Assembly: GCA_023270185.1 (NCBI GenBank)
Contig: JAGLCY010000066.1
Location: forward strand, 1 to 51,774
Origin: Candidatus Krumholzibacteriia bacterium
GTDB lineage: Bacteria; Krumholzibacteriota; Krumholzibacteriia; LZORAL124-64-63
Length of the DNA: 51,774 nucleotides
Reading direction: 5' to 3'
Shown: piece after piece, positions 1 through 8,687 of the stretch
How positions within the stretch are numbered: the first letter of the stretch is position 1
Layout: every line of letters begins with the position of its first letter
Notes under the pieces: generated by a model
Seen by the model: the letters and a program-made list of their open reading frames with translations, nothing else
Told to the model about the DNA's origin: nothing
The model's database searches: none
Program-made: the position numbers and the translations under genes

Positions 1-70
1 CCCGACTCAGATTCAGGGCTTCTCGCGGACCAGAGGCGGTCAACTTAATCAGTAAGAACGGGGAGGGGCG

Positions 71-559
71 ATGGACCTGGCAGCTGCTAAAGAAAAACTT
101 CAGATTGCTGAGGTGGTCCTGGATGTGCGGCCCCTGGCTTTTTTTGCGGAGTTCGATACGCCGTACGGAGAGCTGAAGGTTACTGTTACTGAGAGGCTGC
201 GCCGCAAGTGTCGAAAGGGGAGGGTATGGAAATCGGTGGCGATGCTGACGGCACTGAAAAATGCGGTTTACGGGTTTGATGCCAAAGCTCCCAGAAGCCG
301 CGGGGGAGCTGACGGAATCTTTCGTGTAGACCGCAATCATCGGCCTGCCAATTCGATGATGAAAAAACTCTTCGACAAGTTCCTCGAAAAGTCCGACCCC
401 CTCGTCCCACTTCTCGCCAACGAGTTGGGATCCCCACCGGAAAACTGGATCCCGGTTCGCCTGGTTTCCCACCACATGAGACTTCTGGGTGTACTCTCGA
501 TTTCGAAGAGCACTGCCCATTTGGCCTTGATCGACTACGACAATGAAAAGTCCGACTAA
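71..559 (+). CDS. Uncharacterised 162-aa protein
   Basis: I do not recognise this protein. The ATG follows a strong GGGGAGGGG ribosome binding site, and the frame ends just before a perfect palindrome, so it looks like a genuine gene. It has no signal peptide or membrane segment. The N-terminal half is basic (an RLRRKCRKGR stretch near residues 42-51) and the C-terminal half is amphipathic. It could be a nucleic-acid-associated or cytosolic accessory protein, but nothing in it allows a function to be named. Its upstream neighbour lies outside the window, so operon membership is unknown. It converges with trxB. Confidence 0.7.
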   Translation: MDLAAAKEKLQIAEVVLDVRPLAFFAEFDTPYGELKVTVTERLRRKCRKGRVWKSVAMLTALKNAVYGFDAKAPRSRGGADGIFRVDRNHRPANSMMKKLFDKFLEKSDPLVPLLANELGSPPENWIPVRLVSHHMRLLGVLSISKSTAHLALIDYDNEKSD

Positions 560-617
560 ATACCCACCCCTGCTCCGCAGAGATTCTACGCTTGCTCTTG
601 GCAAGCCGTAGCTCCAC

Positions 618-651
618 CACGCAGGAAGGGCCGGCCGGCCCTTCCTGTGTG
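618..651. terminator. Bidirectional palindromic terminator between convergent genes
   Basis: A 34-nt inverted repeat whose inner 24 nt (623-646, AGGAAGGGCCGG and its mirror) are perfectly self-complementary. The outer arms pair with one G-T wobble. It lies in the 98-nt gap between two convergent genes, as expected for a shared terminator. It lacks a long U-run on either side, so efficiency is uncertain. Confidence 0.6.
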
Positions 652-657
652 ATGGAC

Positions 658-1599
658 CTACAACCCTTTCTCAGCCAACCACCGCTCGGCCTCGATAGCG
701 GCCATGCAGCCCGTTCCCGCCGAGGTAATGGCTTGACGATAGTAGTGGTCCTGCACGTCACCGCTGGCGAACACGCCATCCACGTTGGTGGCGGTCCGGT
801 TCGGCCGGGTGATCAGGTAGCCGTTCTCGTCCATGTCCAGCTGGCCGTTCAGGAAGGCCGTGTTGGGGGTGTGGCCGATGGCGATGAAGCAACCGGTCAC
901 CGGCAGATCGCGCAACGAGCCGTCCTGGGTGTCTTTCAGTTTGAGTCCGACGAGATTGCCGTCATCATCGGGAATGTAGCTGTCGATGGTGCTGTTCCAG
1001 GCGATCTCGATCTTGGGGTGGTTGATCGCGCGCTCCTGCATGATCTTTGATCCCCGCAATTCGTCCCGCCGATGGATCAGGGTCACCTTGCTGGCAAAGT
1101 TGGTCAGGAAGATCGCCTCTTCCAGGGCGGTGTCGCCGCCGCCGACCACGGCGATTTCCTGGCCATTGAAGAAAAATCCGTCACAGGTGGCGCAGGCGCT
1201 CAGACCCTTGCCGAAGAAATCTTCCTCGCCGGGTATGCCGAGCCAGCGGGCGCTGCTGCCGGAGGCGATGACCACGGCGGGCACCGTGTATTCTCCAGCG
1301 TTGGTCGTCACCTTGAAGGGGTGCGAACCCATGTCGATGGCGGTCACTGTCTCGCTTTTGATCACCGTTCCGAACTTTTCGGCCTGGGCCTTGAATTTCT
1401 CCATCAGTTCCGGGCCCTGAATACCCTCGGGGAAGGCGGGATAGTTTTCGACTTCGGTGGTGATGGTCAATTGTCCGCCGGGCTGCTGGCCCTCGAACAA
1501 CATATTGGGGATGTTGGCGCGGCTGAGATAAAGTCCGGTCGTGTAGCCGGCGGGGCCGGAACCCACGATGATGACCTTGAATTGCTTGTTATCGCTCAT
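658..1599 (-). CDS. trxB: Thioredoxin reductase (NADPH)
   Basis: Flavoprotein that uses NADPH to reduce thioredoxin in the cytoplasm. At 313 residues it has the normal length for the bacterial low-molecular-weight family. The FAD-binding GSGPAG motif is at residues 13-18, the redox pair CATC at 136-139, the NADPH-binding GGGDTA at 153-158, and the C-terminal FAD motif reads ASGDVQD. The ATG at 1599 has an AGGAG box about 12 nt upstream. It is monocistronic and divergent from rplU. The reductant it supplies could feed the DsbD/TlpA pair encoded near 45-47 kb, but that link is inference. Confidence 0.96.
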   Translation of the reverse strand: MSDNKQFKVIIVGSGPAGYTTGLYLSRANIPNMLFEGQQPGGQLTITTEVENYPAFPEGIQGPELMEKFKAQAEKFGTVIKSETVTAIDMGSHPFKVTTNAGEYTVPAVVIASGSSARWLGIPGEEDFFGKGLSACATCDGFFFNGQEIAVVGGGDTALEEAIFLTNFASKVTLIHRRDELRGSKIMQERAINHPKIEIAWNSTIDSYIPDDDGNLVGLKLKDTQDGSLRDLPVTGCFIAIGHTPNTAFLNGQLDMDENGYLITRPNRTATNVDGVFASGDVQDHYYRQAITSAGTGCMAAIEAERWLAEKGL

Positions 1600-1663
1600 T
1601 TTGAGGGAAATCTCCTGTTTTTAGGTAAAAAAGAACCATTGAAGGTTTTGAATGTGTCCGCAT

Positions 1664-1691
1664 ACTTTACGAAGTTCTTGCCGGATGTCAA
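1664..1691 (-). promoter_or_regulatory. Sigma-70 promoter for trxB
   Basis: On the minus strand TTGACA (1691-1686) and TAAAGT (1669-1664) are separated by 16 nt, about 65 nt upstream of the trxB start. The -35 is perfect and the -10 matches 4 of 6. Confidence 0.55.
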
Positions 1692-1746
1692 CCTGGGACC
1701 CGATTGGATGGTTCGGGGCCTAATTTGGGAAAAATCACCCGGTTCC

Positions 1747-1776
1747 TTGACGAATCCGGGTATGGACGCTTATTAT
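1747..1776 (+). promoter_or_regulatory. Sigma-70 promoter for rplU-rpmA
   Basis: TTGACG (1747-1752), 18 nt, then TATTAT (1771-1776). Transcription would begin near 1784, giving an rplU leader of about 100 nt. That leader contains a CCCCG-GATT-CGGGG hairpin (1842-1855) just before the ribosome binding site, a possible autoregulatory structure. Confidence 0.6.
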
Positions 1777-1882
1777 ATGCGCTTGCAGTTACCCACAGGG
1801 AGGCAGGAAAATTGTCACCCTGACGGGCATTTTTGTGTGAACCCCGGATTCGGGGCATGTCAGCCAGCGGAGAAATAACGCG

Positions 1883-2194
1883 ATGTACGCCGTAGTCAAG
1901 ATCAAGAACCAGCAATATCGGGTGCAGCCGGACCTCACGGTTCAGGTGCCCCTGTTGGATAACGAGGTGGGCGACAGCGTGACCTTTGACGAGGTTCTGA
2001 TGTTCGCCGATGGTGATGATGTCAAGGTCGGCACTCCGAACGTGGAGGGCGCGTCTGTAGCCGCCGAAATCATCGGACATGGCCGCAGCCGCAAGATTGT
2101 GGTCTTCAAGAAGAAGCGTCGGAAGAATTACCGTCGCAAGAACGGCCATCGCCAGGCCTTCACCGAGATCAAGATCACCGGGATCAACGGTTAA
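1883..2194 (+). CDS. rplU: 50S ribosomal protein L21
   Basis: Large-subunit ribosomal protein that binds 23S rRNA. It is 103 residues, the standard size, starting MYAVVKIKNQQYRV and ending with the conserved KKKRRKNYRRKNGHRQ basic region and the TEIKITGI tail. It starts 8 nt after a GGAGA box. rpmA follows after 12 nt, the usual bacterial pairing. The obg GTPase gene that often follows rpmA is absent here; kdsB follows instead. Confidence 0.97.
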   Translation: MYAVVKIKNQQYRVQPDLTVQVPLLDNEVGDSVTFDEVLMFADGDDVKVGTPNVEGASVAAEIIGHGRSRKIVVFKKKRRKNYRRKNGHRQAFTEIKITGING

Positions 2195-2206
2195 AGGAGC
2201 ACGACC

Positions 2207-2461
2207 ATGGCTCATAAAAAAGCAGGCGGATCAACCAGGAACGGGCGGGACAGTAATGCCCAGCATCTTGGCGTGAAGCGGTTCGGCGGAGAGGCCGTGC
2301 GCGCGGGCACGATAATCGTGCGGCAGCGCGGCACGCGGATCCATCCGGGCAAATACGTCGGCAAGGGCGGGGACGACACCCTGTTTGCCCTGATCGACGG
2401 TACGGTTCAGTTCGAAGATTTCCGAGGGTCCAAGAAGCGGGTCAACATCCAGCCATTCTAA
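2207..2461 (+). CDS. rpmA: 50S ribosomal protein L27
   Basis: Ribosomal protein near the peptidyl-transferase centre. It is 84 residues with the typical [16 protein letters not shown] start, so no N-terminal prepeptide of the Firmicutes kind is present. The RVNIQPF end is slightly diverged. An AAGGAG box lies 7 nt before the ATG. It is co-transcribed with rplU and followed by a terminator hairpin. Confidence 0.97.
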   Translation: MAHKKAGGSTRNGRDSNAQHLGVKRFGGEAVRAGTIIVRQRGTRIHPGKYVGKGGDDTLFALIDGTVQFEDFRGSKKRVNIQPF

Positions 2462-2482
2462 AAATGGTTGACCGGTGAGATC

Positions 2483-2513
2483 AAGCCCGCCCCTCCGGGG
2501 GTGGGCTTCTCTT
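2483..2513 (+). terminator. Rho-independent-like terminator after rpmA
   Basis: AAGCCCGCCCC (2483-2493) pairs with GGGGTGGGCTT (2498-2508), one G-T wobble, followed by a pyrimidine/T-rich stretch. It separates the ribosomal operon from kdsB, and readthrough could still feed kdsB. Confidence 0.7.
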
Positions 2514-2532
2514 GTTTCAGGGAGGAACGGCC

Positions 2533-3303
2533 GTGGTCTCAGAATCGCAAACCGAAGCGCAGGGAGTGTTGGTGGTCATTCCGGCCCGCTTTGGCTCCAC
2601 CCGGTTTCCCGGCAAGGCTCTGGCGGATCTCGAGGGTCGTCCGCTCATCGTGCGGGTGGCCGAGAACGCGGCGTCCATCGTTCGCGCGGACAAGGTCATC
2701 GTCGCCACCGACGACGCCCGGATTCGGGATGCCGTTCTGGACGCCGGTTACACGTGCGAGATGACCGGTGATCATTCCACGGGCACTGACCGGATCGGAG
2801 AGGTGGCCTCCCGGCACGAGGCCGACATCATTCTCAATCTTCAGGGCGACGAACCCCTTCTCGACAATCGCGACGTTGACCGGCTCATCTCCACCATGCA
2901 GGATGACCCCGCGCTGGACATGGCGACCTGCGCCCATCCCTTTGCCGATGCTGCCTCGTGGCGGGATCCCAACAACGTGAAGGTGATCCTGGATGGGCAG
3001 GGACAGGCTTTGTACTTCTCTCGGGCGCCGATTCCCGGTATTTTCCCGGGGGCGGAGATCCAGGCCCATCGGGCGGCCATGAAGCACGTGGGCATCTATG
3101 CTTTTCGCCGGACGGCTTTGCTGCGGTTCCTGGCTCTGGACCGTACGCCTCTTGAGAGAGCCGAAGGGCTGGAACAGCTGCGGGCCCTTGAAAACGGGAT
3201 GCGCATCAAGGTGCTGGAAATCGCCAACGCCCCCGTGGGAGTGGATACGCCGGCGGATCTGGATATTGTCCGCGGGATGTGGCGTCAACAAACAGGGTCG
3301 TGA
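2533..3303 (+). CDS. kdsB: 3-deoxy-manno-octulosonate cytidylyltransferase (CMP-Kdo synthetase)
   Basis: Activates Kdo with CTP to give CMP-Kdo, the donor for the LPS inner core. About 256 residues, the family norm. The nucleotide-binding motif PARFGSTRFPGK sits near residues 16-27, followed by the conserved NLQGDEPLL block and the C-terminal GVDTPADLD motif. The GTG at 2533 is chosen because GGAGGA ends 6 nt upstream; a longer in-frame start at 2512 (TTG) would lie inside that ribosome binding site and the terminator tail. pyrG begins 17 nt after the stop, pointing to co-transcription with the enzyme that makes its CTP substrate. Confidence 0.95.
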   Translation: MVSESQTEAQGVLVVIPARFGSTRFPGKALADLEGRPLIVRVAENAASIVRADKVIVATDDARIRDAVLDAGYTCEMTGDHSTGTDRIGEVASRHEADIILNLQGDEPLLDNRDVDRLISTMQDDPALDMATCAHPFADAASWRDPNNVKVILDGQGQALYFSRAPIPGIFPGAEIQAHRAAMKHVGIYAFRRTALLRFLALDRTPLERAEGLEQLRALENGMRIKVLEIANAPVGVDTPADLDIVRGMWRQQTGS

Positions 3304-3320
3304 ACCCGGGAGAAACTGGA

Positions 3321-4976
3321 ATGGCCAAGTTCATATTCGTGACCGGCGGTGTGGTTTCGGCCCTGGGCAAGGGGATCTCCTGCGCTTCCATGGGCAATCT
3401 TCTCAAGGCGCGCGGGCTGAACGTCATCCTGCAGAAGTTCGATCCCTACCTGAACGTGGACCCGGGCACCATGAGCCCTTTCCAGCACGGCGAGGTTTTT
3501 GTTCTCGACGATGGGGCGGAGTGCGACCTCGATCTCGGTCATTACGAACGGTTCACCGATGTGAACCTGTCACAGATCAACAACCTGACCAGTGGCCGTG
3601 TGTACGAGACGATCCTGACCAAGGAAAGGAAAGGGGAATATCTCGGTCGTACGGTCCAGGTCATTCCGCATGTGACCGACGAGATCAAGCGGCGAATCAT
3701 GCTGCCGGCGCTGGAAAATCCCCAAGTCGATGTTGTCATAACGGAAATTGGCGGGACCGTTGGTGATATCGAGAGCCTTCCCTTTCTGGAAGCCATCCGG
3801 CAGTTCCGTCTGGAACAGCCGCGCGAAGACACTGTTTCGGTGCACCTGACCCTGGTTCCCTACATCGCCGCCGCCGGTGAGATCAAGACCAAGCCCACCC
3901 AGCATTCGGTTCGCGAATTGCGCAGCATCGGCATCCAGCCTGATTTTCTCATGTGCCGGTCCGAGCGCCCGATCGGGGGTGACGCCCGGCGAAAGATAGG
4001 GCTGTTCTGCAATCTGGATGTGGACCACGTTTTCGAGGCCCGCGACGTGGAGAGCGTCTACCAGATACCCCTGAATCTGCACGAACAGAATTTCGACGTA
4101 TTGCTTTGCGATCGTCTGGGTTTGGAGACCGAATTGCCTGACCTGGCCGAATGGGAAAAGATTGTGCACGCGATTCTCAATCCGACCGGGACGGTTCGGA
4201 TCGCCATCGTCGGCAAGTACACAGAGTTGAAGGATGCCTACAAGAGCATCATCGAGTCCTTCATCCACGCGGGCATTCCCCACCACGTGAAAGTGGAACA
4301 GGTGTGGATAGATTCGGAAAGCCTCGAGGGGGACGATGTGGGGGATCGTCGTCTGGCGGAAATTTTCAGCGACATCCACGGTATCCTCATTCCCGGCGGT
4401 TTTGGTGACCGGGGTATTCCGGGCAAGGTCAACGCCATCCGGTTCGCCAGGGAGAACAAGGTGCCTTTCCTCGGTATCTGTTTGGGGCTGCAATGCGCCA
4501 TGATCGAGATCGGGCGCGACGTTGTCGGTCTGGAAATGGCGGGATCCGCGGAGTTCACACCGGAAACGCCTCATCCGGTGATTCATCTCATGGAGGAACA
4601 GCGGGGCATCGCCAATATGGGTGGAACCATGAGGCTGGGCGCCTATCCCTGCCACATCGTACCCGACAGCCGGGCTTTCTCGTGTTACGGTGATCTGGAG
4701 ATCAGCGAACGGCACCGTCACCGCTACGAAGTGAACAACAAGTACCTGGGGCAATTCGAAAAGGCCGGCGTCCTGTTTTCCGGAATGTCTCCCGACGGCC
4801 AGCTGGTGGAGATCATGGAGTTGCCCGAGCATCCGTTTTTCATCGCTGTCCAGTTCCATCCGGAGCTGAAATCCCGGCCCGGTCGTCCCCACCCGCTGTT
4901 CCGCGAATTCGTTGGTTCGGCGGTTTCGCATTTCAGTTCGTCACAGGAAAAGTCCGTGGACCGGGCCGCCAACTGA
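3321..4976 (+). CDS. pyrG: CTP synthase
   Basis: Converts UTP to CTP using ATP and glutamine. 551 residues, close to the usual 535-550. The N-terminal synthetase domain starts KFIFVTGGVVSALGKG. The C-terminal class I glutaminase domain has the nucleophile Cys near residue 386 in GICLGLQ and the His-Glu pair in FHPELKS. The ATG at 3321 matches the family start; an in-frame upstream start at 3279 lies within kdsB and is less likely. Placement between kdsB and kdsA suggests that CTP production is tied to CMP-Kdo demand; pyrG-kdsA adjacency is also known in Proteobacteria. Confidence 0.97.
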   Translation: MAKFIFVTGGVVSALGKGISCASMGNLLKARGLNVILQKFDPYLNVDPGTMSPFQHGEVFVLDDGAECDLDLGHYERFTDVNLSQINNLTSGRVYETILTKERKGEYLGRTVQVIPHVTDEIKRRIMLPALENPQVDVVITEIGGTVGDIESLPFLEAIRQFRLEQPREDTVSVHLTLVPYIAAAGEIKTKPTQHSVRELRSIGIQPDFLMCRSERPIGGDARRKIGLFCNLDVDHVFEARDVESVYQIPLNLHEQNFDVLLCDRLGLETELPDLAEWEKIVHAILNPTGTVRIAIVGKYTELKDAYKSIIESFIHAGIPHHVKVEQVWIDSESLEGDDVGDRRLAEIFSDIHGILIPGGFGDRGIPGKVNAIRFARENKVPFLGICLGLQCAMIEIGRDVVGLEMAGSAEFTPETPHPVIHLMEEQRGIANMGGTMRLGAYPCHIVPDSRAFSCYGDLEISERHRHRYEVNNKYLGQFEKAGVLFSGMSPDGQLVEIMELPEHPFFIAVQFHPELKSRPGRPHPLFREFVGSAVSHFSSSQEKSVDRAAN

Positions 4977-5007
4977 TCAAGGCGCCACCTTCGGGAAGGA
5001 TGATTTG

Positions 5008-5844
5008 ATGGCTGTTGCAACTCCCTTTGTTCTGGGCGGACACCTGGTTGGTCTGGGACAGCCGCTGTATGTGATAGCCGGCCCCTGCGTTCTCGAGGAT
5101 CCGGACGAGATGCTTCAGACCGCCGAAACCCTGGCCACAATCTGCGAACGTCTGGGGGTGGGTTTCTGTTTCAAGTCCAGTTACAGGAAAGACAATCGCA
5201 CCAGCGCTGATTCCTATCGCGGGCCGGGCATCGATGACGGTCTGCGTCTTCTGGATCGAATCCGGGAGGCCGTGGGGGTGCCTGTGCTTACGGATATTCA
5301 TCATCCCGAGGAAGCCGACGCTGTGGCTCAGGTGGCCGAAGTCATTCAGATCCCCGCGTTCCTCTGCCGGCAGACATCCCTGCTGGAGGCCGCCGGGCGC
5401 ACAGGCAGCGTGATCAACGTCAAGAAGGGACAGTTCCTGGCCGCGGCCGACATGGCCCATGCCGCGGGCAAGCTCCGTCATGTGGGATGCGAGAGAATCC
5501 TGTTCACGGAACGGGGTTCTTTTTTCGGGTACCGTGATCTGACCGTCGACTTTCGCTCCATCAGTATCATGCGCGAATTGGGATATCCGGTGGTCTTCGA
5601 CGCCACGCACTCGGTCCAGTCGCCCGGCAGCACAGGGACCACCACCGGCGGCAAACCGGAACTCATTCCCCTGCTGGCCCGTTGCGGAATGGCCGCCGGC
5701 AGTGACCTTGTATTTGTCGAGGCTCATCCCGAACCGGCTCGCGCAAAAAGTGATGCCGGCAGCCAACTGCCCCTGGACGCTTTCGAGCCCCTGGTGGCGG
5801 AGCTGGTCAAATTCCGGAACCTGTTCCTGGAGGCCAACACGTGA
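5008..5844 (+). CDS. kdsA: 3-deoxy-8-phosphooctulonate synthase (Kdo-8-P synthase)
   Basis: Condenses phosphoenolpyruvate with arabinose 5-phosphate to Kdo 8-phosphate in the cytoplasm. About 278 residues, normal size. Diagnostic segments are IAGPCVLE, the FKSSYRKDNRTS block, PVLTDIHHPEEA, VKKGQFLAA and FDATHSVQSPG. A Cys in the IAGPCVLE block suggests the metal-dependent class, although assigning the class properly needs an alignment. The ATG at 5008 follows GGAAGGA and gives the expected N-terminus. Its stop overlaps the start of kdsC (GTGA), consistent with translational coupling. Confidence 0.96.
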   Translation: MAVATPFVLGGHLVGLGQPLYVIAGPCVLEDPDEMLQTAETLATICERLGVGFCFKSSYRKDNRTSADSYRGPGIDDGLRLLDRIREAVGVPVLTDIHHPEEADAVAQVAEVIQIPAFLCRQTSLLEAAGRTGSVINVKKGQFLAAADMAHAAGKLRHVGCERILFTERGSFFGYRDLTVDFRSISIMRELGYPVVFDATHSVQSPGSTGTTTGGKPELIPLLARCGMAAGSDLVFVEAHPEPARAKSDAGSQLPLDAFEPLVAELVKFRNLFLEANT

Positions 5845-6494
5845 ACGATTCGCGACCATGGCCGCCCCGCACCGATGACGACTACCGGCAGGAGGCGGTC
5901 ATCCTGGTGGGGGATAAACTGGCGGACCGCCTGGCGAAGGTGCGGTTGACGGTGTTCGATGCCGATGGCGTGCTGACTCCCGGCAACCTTATCTACGGTG
6001 CCGATGGGGAAGCGCTCAAGGAGTTCCACAGCCATGACGGACTCGGTCTGGTGATGGGACGTCTGGTGGGAATCAAGCGGGCCGTGTTGACCGGCCGCAA
6101 CAGCAGGATCGTCGATCGCCGCTGCCGGGAGTTGCGTTTCGACTCCATCAAGCTGGGTCGTTTCGACAAGGTGGAGGCCCTGAAGGAAATCCTGGCCGAG
6201 ACGGGATGCAAACCCGCGGAAACCCTCTATATGGGAGACGATCTGATCGATCTGCCCGCCATGTACGAGGTGGGGTGCGCTGTGGCGGTGCCCTCCGCCC
6301 CGAACGAGATCAGGCAATACTGCAGTTACGTGACAAAAAGCGAAGGTGGGCAGGGGGCGGTCCGGGAAGTGATGGACCTCGTTCTCAAGAGCGCCGGGTT
6401 GTACGGCAAGGCCCTGGATCTGCTGATGCGAAAGGAAGTCCAGCCCACCCGCGCGGAATTGTCGTCAGACGTGGAAGAGGAGACCTGGCAATGA
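5841..6494 (+). CDS. kdsC: 3-deoxy-manno-octulosonate-8-phosphatase
   Basis: HAD-superfamily phosphatase that turns Kdo 8-phosphate into Kdo. 217 residues, slightly longer than the usual 170-190 because of a short N-terminal extension and a C-terminal tail. The catalytic DADGVLTPG loop is near residues 40-48, LTGRNS gives motif II and MGDDLIDLPA gives motif IV. The GTG start overlaps the kdsA stop and its own stop overlaps the kdsD start, so three Kdo genes are coupled. Confidence 0.95.
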   Translation: MNDSRPWPPRTDDDYRQEAVILVGDKLADRLAKVRLTVFDADGVLTPGNLIYGADGEALKEFHSHDGLGLVMGRLVGIKRAVLTGRNSRIVDRRCRELRFDSIKLGRFDKVEALKEILAETGCKPAETLYMGDDLIDLPAMYEVGCAVAVPSAPNEIRQYCSYVTKSEGGQGAVREVMDLVLKSAGLYGKALDLLMRKEVQPTRAELSSDVEEETWQ

Positions 6495-7510
6495 TGGAAA
6501 CGCCCCGTCGGAATCCGGACCCTGAAGAACTCCGGGACGATGCTCTGATCTCTCTCGGTCGCGAGGCTTTCATCCAGGAGGCGGGAGCCATCGAAGCGGT
6601 CGGCCTCGGGCTGGACTCGGATTTCGCCCGGGCCGTCCGTCGCCTTTTTACCTGCACCGGACGTGTTCTTGTGACAGGGTTGGGAAAATCCGGGTTCGTG
6701 GCCCGGAAGTTGGCGGCCAGCCTGACCAGTACCGGGACGCCCAGCCATTTCATTCATCCGGTCGAAGCCACCCACGGGGATCTTGGCATCGTGCGGGGCT
6801 CCGATATCCTTATCGCCATTTCCCGCAGCGGCAGCAACACCGAAGTGGTGACCTTGCTGGCCCGGTGCGAGCAGTTCGGGATGACCACCATCGCCATCAC
6901 GGGCAGTCGGGATTCGGAGGTCGCGTCGGTCAGCGACATCGTGCTGCACACACCCATTGAACGGGAAGCCTGTCCCTTGAATCTCACTCCGACCACGAGC
7001 GCGGTGGCCGCCATGGCCATGGGGGACGCCCTGGTCGTGGCCCTCATCAAGCTGCGGGGTTTCAGGGCGGAAGACTTCGCCATGTTCCATCCCAGCGGGG
7101 TTCTGGGCCGCAGTCTGCTGATGAAGGTTTCCGAGCTGATGCACACAGGCGATGAACTGCCTGTTGTCTCACACCGCCTGACCCTCAGGGAATCGCTGCC
7201 CGAAATCGTGGGCAAACGCCTGGGTGGTACGTGTGTGGTTGATGACGATGGCGAACTGATGGGACTGTGCGTGGACGGGGATGTCAAACGGGTGCTGCTG
7301 GAACGGGAAGATGCCCTGGATCAGCCCATCACCCACGCCATGAATGATCGTCCATCGACCATCAGTCCCGATATGTTGGCAATCAGTGCCCTGCGCATGA
7401 TGGAGGAGCGAAAAAGGGGACCGGTGACTTTGCTTCTGGCCACGGATGAAAAAAACAGGCCCGTGGGGCTTCTGCACATCCATGACGTTCTGAGAGCAGG
7501 GCTGCTTTAA
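6491..7510 (+). CDS. kdsD: Arabinose-5-phosphate isomerase (SIS plus CBS domains)
   Basis: Isomerises ribulose 5-phosphate to arabinose 5-phosphate, the first step to Kdo. About 339 residues: an N-terminal SIS domain (TGLGKSGFVARKLAAS and ISRSGSNTEV motifs, with the SIS-family FHPSGVLGR segment) and a C-terminal pair of CBS domains (KVSELMHTGDELP and later DQPITHAMNDRP). Two ATGs stand in tandem at 6491 and 6494 and overlap the kdsC stop. With kdsA, kdsC and kdsB it completes the route from ribulose 5-phosphate to CMP-Kdo. The 116-nt gap after it carries a sigma-54-like promoter for the next operon. Confidence 0.95.
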   Translation: MMETPRRNPDPEELRDDALISLGREAFIQEAGAIEAVGLGLDSDFARAVRRLFTCTGRVLVTGLGKSGFVARKLAASLTSTGTPSHFIHPVEATHGDLGIVRGSDILIAISRSGSNTEVVTLLARCEQFGMTTIAITGSRDSEVASVSDIVLHTPIEREACPLNLTPTTSAVAAMAMGDALVVALIKLRGFRAEDFAMFHPSGVLGRSLLMKVSELMHTGDELPVVSHRLTLRESLPEIVGKRLGGTCVVDDDGELMGLCVDGDVKRVLLEREDALDQPITHAMNDRPSTISPDMLAISALRMMEERKRGPVTLLLATDEKNRPVGLLHIHDVLRAGLL

Positions 7511-7581
7511 CCCGGATCATTCATCAATTTTCCTCCTTTTGAAAATCATTCAATTCGCTGTCGTGAAACTAGTTGTGAAGG

Positions 7582-7597
7582 TGGCACAACCTGTGCT
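7582..7597 (+). promoter_or_regulatory. Sigma-54 (-24/-12) promoter upstream of lpxL-like/lpt/rpoN operon
   Basis: TGGCACAACCTGTGCT: a perfect TGGCAC -24 element with GG (7583-7584) and GC (7595-7596) separated by exactly 10 nt. The -12 element reads GTGCT against consensus TTGCW. It lies in the intergenic gap 30 nt before the start codon at 7627, so transcription would begin about 20 nt before that gene. The downstream operon encodes sigma-54 itself. Confidence 0.6.
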
Positions 7598-7626
7598 TAA
7601 CTGATGCTGCGCCTTAGGGTGAAAGT

Positions 7627-8619
7627 ATGGACGGGCGGGGCTGTGATCCCCGTGGAAACCATCCGGGAAGGCTGAACCTGTTGGCCGAGGGTGACATTGC
7701 TCTGTGGAGAAGAGTCCGGCGGCGGTTTTACTGGCTGCTTACGGTAATGATGCTTCAATTGGCGGACCTTGTCCCTATTGCTTTTGGCCGACGGTTGTGT
7801 GTCGGGATGGCCCGCTTGGCGGTGAGGGCGAGGCCGAAGGACCTGCATATGGCCGAGGGCAACCTGGCCCGCGCGTTTCCTGAACTTGACGGCCGTGGAC
7901 GACGGCGTCTCCTGGAGGAGTCGGCCGACGCCCTGGGGCTCAATCTGTTTGACACTTTGGCCGCGGGTCGTCTTCTGGGAAATGGTCATTCCGTGGTCGA
8001 GGAGCCCGGACCTGTGGCCGGGATGCCTCAAGTGGGGGACGTGTTGGCAGACCTGGCAGCCTCGGGACGGGGTGTGTTCATCCTGACCGGCCATTTAGGT
8101 TGCTGGGAACTGCTCGGGGGCTGGTTGGCCAGGGAACTCCGGGCGCGCGGCCTGGGCGGTCTTGGGGTCGTCACCGGCACGGTGCGTAATCCACCTGTCG
8201 ACAGGCTCCTGCAGGGCCGCCGGCGTCGTTTGGGCATGACAGTCCTGCCTCGGGAAGCCGGTGCCGGGCCTCTGATCCGCTATCTCAGGTCCGGAGGAAT
8301 CGTGGCCGTGCTGCAGGATCAGAATACCCGGGTCCAAAACCTGGACATCCCGTTTTTCGGGGAACCCGCACCCACGCCCGCCGGCCTGGCCCGCCTGGCT
8401 GTGCGTTACCGGATTCCCGTGTTGCCGGTGGCCATCGCCCGGGACGGTCAAAACAATCGCCACCGGGTCATTCACCTGCCACCCTTGGTGTTCAAGGAAG
8501 TGGGGCCGATGGACGAAGATGTAGAGAGCTTCCTGACTCTTTGCAATGTTCAGTTGGAACATTTCATTCGGCGGAACCCAACCGAATGGGTGTGGTTCCA
8601 TAAACGTTGGAAATCATGA
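7627..8619 (+). CDS. LpxL/HtrB-family lysophospholipid (late lipid A) acyltransferase
   Basis: Predicted inner-membrane acyltransferase that adds a secondary acyl chain to Kdo-lipid IVA or a related lipid A precursor. 330 residues. One N-terminal hydrophobic segment (around residues 35-55) anchors it. The catalytic H-x4-E motif is in GHLGCWE, and the family blocks QDQNTRVQN..PFFG and the final NPTEWVWFHKRWK are present. Which acyl chain it uses cannot be read from sequence. Immediate context (Kdo synthesis upstream, LptC/LptB downstream) supports a lipid A role. It is the first gene after the sigma-54-like promoter. Confidence 0.88.
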   Translation: MDGRGCDPRGNHPGRLNLLAEGDIALWRRVRRRFYWLLTVMMLQLADLVPIAFGRRLCVGMARLAVRARPKDLHMAEGNLARAFPELDGRGRRRLLEESADALGLNLFDTLAAGRLLGNGHSVVEEPGPVAGMPQVGDVLADLAASGRGVFILTGHLGCWELLGGWLARELRARGLGGLGVVTGTVRNPPVDRLLQGRRRRLGMTVLPREAGAGPLIRYLRSGGIVAVLQDQNTRVQNLDIPFFGEPAPTPAGLARLAVRYRIPVLPVAIARDGQNNRHRVIHLPPLVFKEVGPMDEDVESFLTLCNVQLEHFIRRNPTEWVWFHKRWKS

Positions 8620-8687
8620 TGGATAAACATCCCCAAGGCTGAAGGCGGCCTCAAGGGATCAACGGTGGTGGAGAGCGGCTGAAAATC

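Noticed and set aside
3570-4931. 453-codon open frame on the minus strand across pyrG
   Set aside because: Antisense shadow of pyrG with no recognisable protein features or ribosome binding site.
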